Positions 59,724-64,000 of a stretch of 64,000 nucleotides of DNA are shown piece by piece. The stretch lies in NCBI GenBank assembly GCA_025403435.1, contig CM046332.1, positions 12,251,480-12,315,479 on the forward strand, given 5' to 3'. The notes under the pieces were generated by a model. It did no database searches. It saw only the letters and a list, made by a program, of their open reading frames with translations, and was not told the origin of the DNA. A program made the translations under genes and the position numbers. The stretch's first letter is position 1; each line of letters starts with the position of its first letter. The DNA is from Artocarpus heterophyllus (taxonomy: Eukaryota > Streptophyta > Magnoliopsida > Rosales > Moraceae).

Positions 59724-61834
59724 TGATCTCACATCTATATACGCATTCTAAACTATCCCCAAGTATAAGGTTGTCTCAAGTAATATTTACTCCGTGAATC
59801 CGAGGTCGAACCCACAAGGAAGGATTTATTCAGTTTCAGTACATATATTATATTAACTTTTTCTTTTTATTTAAGTTGAAAAATTTGAGGATTAATATTT
59901 ATTATTCACATAATGTATTTACAATATTTACACATTTTTACAACATTTTTCATCTTTAAATTTTGATAATTTGGAACTTTAATAACAAGAAATGTAAATA
60001 ATAACTTAAGCAGAGTAACAACAATAATAACGACAATTTAAAGAAGTAAAACAATAATAATAACAGAACTGAGGTTCAAAGCTTCTGTTATGACAATTAT
60101 CTTCAATATATTTTAGTTTCTCTTTTTATTTATTAGTTGGTTTAAGTATACACTATGCCATCCTATGTCGATAATAAATCAAGATTTACCAAGCATTTAC
60201 TATGCCATTCCATATCTATATGTAGCAAAAACACAACTTAATAAATAAGCAACATTTCAACATAACTTAACTAAAATAATAACCAAGATAGTAAGTTAAG
60301 CATTTACCAAGCCATTCTCAGTCTACGAGTAATCAAGGTCCTCCCAAGCATTATCCGTGCCAGTCTATGTCGTCGATAAATCAAAACTTTAGTTTTGGCA
60401 GAGTTCTAGCTAAGAAAATATTGAAATTCTAGGTTTTCTAAAAGAATATTTTGGCATTACAACAGCTTAGAAAACTAAGAAAAACAAAAAATATTTAAGA
60501 TAATTTTGCCAGAATTTTCCCCTCTCCCCTTAGCTAAAAAGAAATTTAGAAAGACATAATTAATAAAGTATTACTGATATTATTGAGCATAATTTTTACA
60601 ACATAAACTAGAAAATATTTTACAAGAAACTAGACTGAAAACTAAAATAAAAACTAAACTATAACTATTACATTAACATTCTCATGCTGCAAGAGGGGTG
60701 CCAAGACCCGAAGGATAGCTCGGTATTTATAGGCATGAAAGGGTAACTATTCTTCAATCATTTCTACTATTCAAGCGTTGAAATTTTCCCCCATCTTTTC
60801 TGCGCGCTGGCTTTTCTCAGAGTGTGAGAATCTCGCTGAGATCCTCTATGGTGCTACGGGTGGAAGTATTAAAACAGATTGATCGTGGCCGTTGAAGAAT
60901 CCAACGGATGCTAGATGAACACGAAAATGGACCCAGGTGGGGCCGCGTGGGACCAAGATTCGAGGCCGTCAGATTGGTCTTTGTCAGCTGATCGAACGGC
61001 TAGGAAGACGGATGCACGTGGAGTCGACCGCACGAGATCCAACGTGACCTGAGATGCTCCTCTGACGCGTCTGCAGCGTGTCAGCGCATGTGTGCACGCG
61101 CCAATCAAAAAATGACACGTGGAGAGTACTGCAAGATTCTGCTGATGCATCGGATGACACGATAACACGCGTCCCTCTGTTCGACGGCTGAGATCGTTCT
61201 GTCAGTTGATCCGACAGTCAAAAAAATGCCATGTGTCCACCAAGATGAATTTCGAATTTTCTTTATCTTTTTTATGCATTTGATGTCCGATTTTGTCCCT
61301 TTTTGCATCGTTTTGCTCCGTTTTTCTCCAGATTTCAAATCTAAAATTCACAGACATACTAAAATTAATTATTTTACAAACATAATATTTACATTAACAT
61401 TTAAAATATTTATTTTACATTAAAACACACAAAATTAAATAAAAACTCCTAAAATTTTCAGTCTCTTACGTTTGACACAGATATAATTTTTATGACTTGA
61501 AAATATTTTTAGAAATTACTAAAAATATAATAAGACATATTTACAAACTTAAAACACACTATTAAACACACTAAAACTCAAAATAAAATAACCGCATTAC
61601 TTTTACGATTTTAACTATTTACAAACTAAACACACATTTAACACACCGAAATGACTCTAAAAATTAATAAAAATATTATTAAACATAAAAACATACTAAA
61701 AATACATTTTTAAATATATTTACATAAAACACTGTTTATCACTGAATTGCTATAATTGAGGAGTTTTATGAGAAATATTAATGCAAAATGCTTGATTTTA
61801 TCGTTAAGAAAAGTGCATTTTCTAAGTCTCATCA
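59724..61834 (-). repeat. 5' LTR of the Athila-like element
   Basis: About 2,111 bp with TGATCTCA...TCTCATCA ends in plus orientation. The sense TATA box CCTATAAATACCG lies near 60720-60733. It is very similar to the 3' LTR across its length. Confidence 0.9.
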
Positions 61835-62403
61835 GGCATGTTAGCATAAAACCTTGACTTTTAAAATATTGAGTAGGAGAAGGTTTTCGAAGAGAGAACC
61901 TAAGGCCTCCATAGTTGGTCTATAGGTAATACATCGTGGTTCTGACCCCCAAGAAGGGATTGCATCATGTACTAAGTTGGATTTTTGAAGAGATAATTTA
62001 CTTTAGCACTATTTATAGTTGTACACCTCTAAGTAGCAATTATAAATTATGGATAAAATAGTTAAAATGATTGTCATATACTCGAGATTAATTTTATTAT
62101 TAACCTCCTCTAGGAGTTCTGTTAATAAAATTAATGACCAAAGAAAATGATTATTAGTATATGTTAGATCAAACGGGTCTTAGATGACATATATTAATCG
62201 GAGGAGATCCGTGTTCCTAATTGAGTAAGACAAGTCTCCCCTAGTCGACTTGTTGAATTCTGAGTTAGGAATTATCGTAGGGTTGTTATTTTTCAAGGTT
62301 TTGATATATAAACACGTTGCATGCTTTCTTGATTCTGTTATCTTACTAATTTGTTATTGAATGTTTGCTTATGTTTGGTATATGATTATTTATTGTAGAT
62401 CAA
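61835..62403 (+). mobile_element. copia-0 leader, right-hand part
   Basis: It resumes at sequence equivalent to copia-1 28345 and runs to gag, so about 195 bp of leader is missing across the Athila insertion. Confidence 0.75.
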
Positions 62404-63350
62404 AATGTCAACGCTTTATCTTTGATACTTGATAAAAAGACTTTAAGTGGTGAGAATTATAATGATTGAAAAAGGAACCCGAATATCGTCCTTTCCTTTG
62501 AGAAATTAAAATTTGTGCTAACCACACCGTATCTTCTAGAGCCTACCGGCGAATCTATTAATGAACAAATCCAAGCGTATGATCGCTGAAAGGATGCCAA
62601 TGATCAGGCCCGCTATTAAGAAAGACTCTCCAAAGTCAAATAAAGAAAGAGAATACATGAAGAAGGTGCCTTATGCTTCAGCAATTGGTAGTCTCATGTA
62701 TGCTATGCTTTGCACTCGACCAGATATATGTTATGCGATCAAAGTAGTGAGTCATTTTCAGTCGGATCTAGGACCAAACCATTGGGTTGCAATCAAACAT
62801 ATTTTTCAATTACCTGAGAAGACTAGAGGCTATATGCTACTATATTCTGGTGAGGATTTAACACCTCTTGGATACACTTATTCGGATTTTCAATCTTGTT
62901 TGGATTCAAGAAGATCGATTTTAGGTTCTGTGTTTACTCTAGAAGAAGGCGCCATTGTTTGGAGAAGTATCAAGTAAGATTGCACTTCGGATTCAATGAC
63001 GAAGGCCGAATATGTGGTAGCTAGTGAAGCTTCGAAAGAAGTTGTGTGGCTCTACATGTTCCTTAGGGATCTTGAGGCAGTTCCTACTATAGATAAACTG
63101 ATGTCGTTGTATTGTGATAACACTGCAGTGATAGCTAATGCTAAGGAACCAAGATTTTACAAAAGAGTAAACATATACATCAGAAGTAATATATGATAAA
63201 GGACTTCATTGAGGTACACATGTTGCAATATGCAAGATCATGTCTAAGAACAATATAGCTTATCCTTTCACAAAAACACCACCGACGAGGGTTTTTGAGA
63301 AACATGTAGGGGATATAGCGATGCGAAATGCGTCATGTTTACTCACTTAG
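62404..63350 (+). pseudogene. copia-0 gag start fused to RT/RNase H end by a ~3-kb deletion
   Basis: The first part matches the Gag N-terminus (ILDKKTLSGENYND, then a TGA). At about 62617 the sequence jumps from Gag (DANDQAR) to the end of RT (KKDSPKSNKEREYMKKVPYASA), skipping the rest of gag, protease, integrase and most of RT as judged against copia-1. RNase H follows (ALCTRPDICYAI, SDFQSCLDSRRSI, then AEYVVASEASKEVVWLYMF) with several stops and a frameshift. It keeps a Trp codon (IVWRS) where copia-1 and copia-2 both have TAG. Confidence 0.85.
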
Positions 63351-63364
63351 GGCAAGTGGGAGAT

Positions 63365-64000
63365 TGTTAGACTATGTACCCTAAGGATTAAATGATGTAA
63401 TAAGTTTTTGGAGACATTTAATCAATAAAAAGTTTATTTATTATTCATATATCTGTTGTTCTCTTTATGTTCAATTTTGTTGAATGTATAATAAACAAAC
63501 AAAAGTCTGAGATTGTCAGTCTAAACCTTTAAGACTGTGCATATGATGAATAGATTATGTGAAAGACATGAATCTTAAATATGATAGTCTAAATAATAAG
63601 GTCTGCAATCGATGGAATAAAGTTTGACACTTTATTTATGTTAAGATTGTTATGTTGTCTACATCCTTAACATGAGATGACTTGTCTGGGTCATCAGAGT
63701 GGGACTCCACAGTGGAAACATTGGTATATTGTCATAGGTGATAATATATTGGATCGAGATAAAAGTTGAATTGATTTGATTATTAATTTCATTTATTTAA
63801 ATCAATTTACTTTTGACAATCATATGTATTATGTCATAATCCTGAAATGAAATAATGGGCCTGTATTCTTGATCTGTATCTTTTGATATACCAAAGAGTG
63901 ACATCCTGATTTGATGATAGTATACATACCGGTACATCAAAGACATGACTCTTGATTGACGTAGACTTGTTATTCATAGATATGGAATCTATAGCCCTTT
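63365..64000 (+). repeat. 3' LTR of copia-0, cut by window end
   Basis: It starts TGTTAGACTATG after the purine tract AAGTGGGAGAT and continues past the window. It aligns with 35259 onward, with many differences. Confidence 0.85.

Larger units (their letters stand above)
49914..61834 (-). mobile_element. Athila-like Ty3/gypsy element lacking RT, RNase H and integrase, with accessory genes
   Basis: It is 11.9 kb. LTRs are at 49914-52006 (3') and 59724-61834 (5'). The primer-binding site is the Athila type with one change, and a purine tract (sense GGTTGGGAGGTG) precedes the 3' LTR. Gag and protease are present. After the protease comes an acidic tail and a stop; no RT, RNase H or integrase motif (YVDD, DDE) can be found in the 4.3 kb to the 3' LTR. 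That space holds a cysteine-rich ORF, a LOG-like ORF and a set of stem-loops. It must have moved using enzymes from another element. No target duplication is visible at its ends, and the left junction is rearranged. Confidence 0.88.
35259..64000 (+). mobile_element. Old, internally deleted Ty1/copia element split by later insertions (copia-0)
   Basis: Its parts are the 5' LTR 35259-37214, leader 37215-37531, leader 49443-49897, leader and deleted coding part 61835-63360, and the 3' LTR from 63365 to beyond the window. Two later retrotransposons split it: copia-2 (37532-49442) and the Athila-like element (49914-61834). Removing copia-2 and one TCTAG copy rejoins the leader in the same order as in copia-1. 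The two LTRs differ much more than those of copia-1, so this is the oldest of the nested elements. The left candidate duplication is CTACG at 35254-35258; its partner lies outside the window. Confidence 0.82.

Noticed and set aside
1..64000. CRISPR arrays, tRNA or rRNA genes, bacterial operons
   Set aside because: None seen. The repeats are LTRs, microsatellites and leader motifs, and gene structure is plant-like with introns.

Overview
The window is plant nuclear DNA, most likely from a dicot. It has two ordinary intron-containing host genes (a CIPK protein kinase and a DUF676-type serine esterase) set among LTR retrotransposons. About five sixths of the sequence is mobile-element DNA.

Layout: (1) 1-11016 is a CACTA-like DNA transposon end interrupted by a complete Tat-lineage Ty3/gypsy element (271-10907, minus strand, TSD GCCCT). 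Its gag-pol is one continuous frame broken by five stop codons. A spliced antisense gene on the plus strand (1262-3785) has no stop. (2) 11017-13600 is AT-rich intergenic DNA with a decayed LINE RNase H fragment. (3) 13816-16568 (+) is an intact 14-exon CIPK21-like gene of 446 aa. (4) 19035-23331 (-) is an intact 10-exon esterase gene of 421 aa, convergent with CIPK. (5) 23445-25211 is AT-rich intergenic DNA. (6) 25217-34902 (+) is a Ty1/copia element with 2-kb LTRs and TSD AACAC. (7) 35259 to beyond the window end is an older copia element. It is split by a minus-strand copia of the family in (6) (37532-49442, TSD TCTAG), which itself carries a solo LTR (46483-48497, TSD CGYTA) and a 290-bp Mutator-like MITE (43622-43911, 9-bp TSD). 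It is split again by an Athila-like gypsy element (49914-61834, minus).

The Athila-like element is the most unusual object. It encodes Gag and protease but no reverse transcriptase, RNase H or integrase. In their place are two extra genes: a short basic, cysteine-rich ORF that resembles nucleic-acid-binding proteins of some filamentous plant RNA viruses, and an intron-free, nearly full-length LOG-like (cytokinin-activating phosphoribohydrolase) ORF. The Gag, cysteine-rich and LOG-like ORFs are each preceded by the same 12-bp TATA motif, TGTCTATAAAAT. Each is followed by a stem-loop of one family whose core is shared (GCTGAG...GAAACG) but whose stems differ in sequence and still pair, with G-U wobbles that work only on the element's sense strand. 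This suggests a modular [promoter - ORF - stem-loop] layout in a non-autonomous retrotransposon.

All positions come from reading the sequence by eye. Family names are from recognition of motifs, without database searches.
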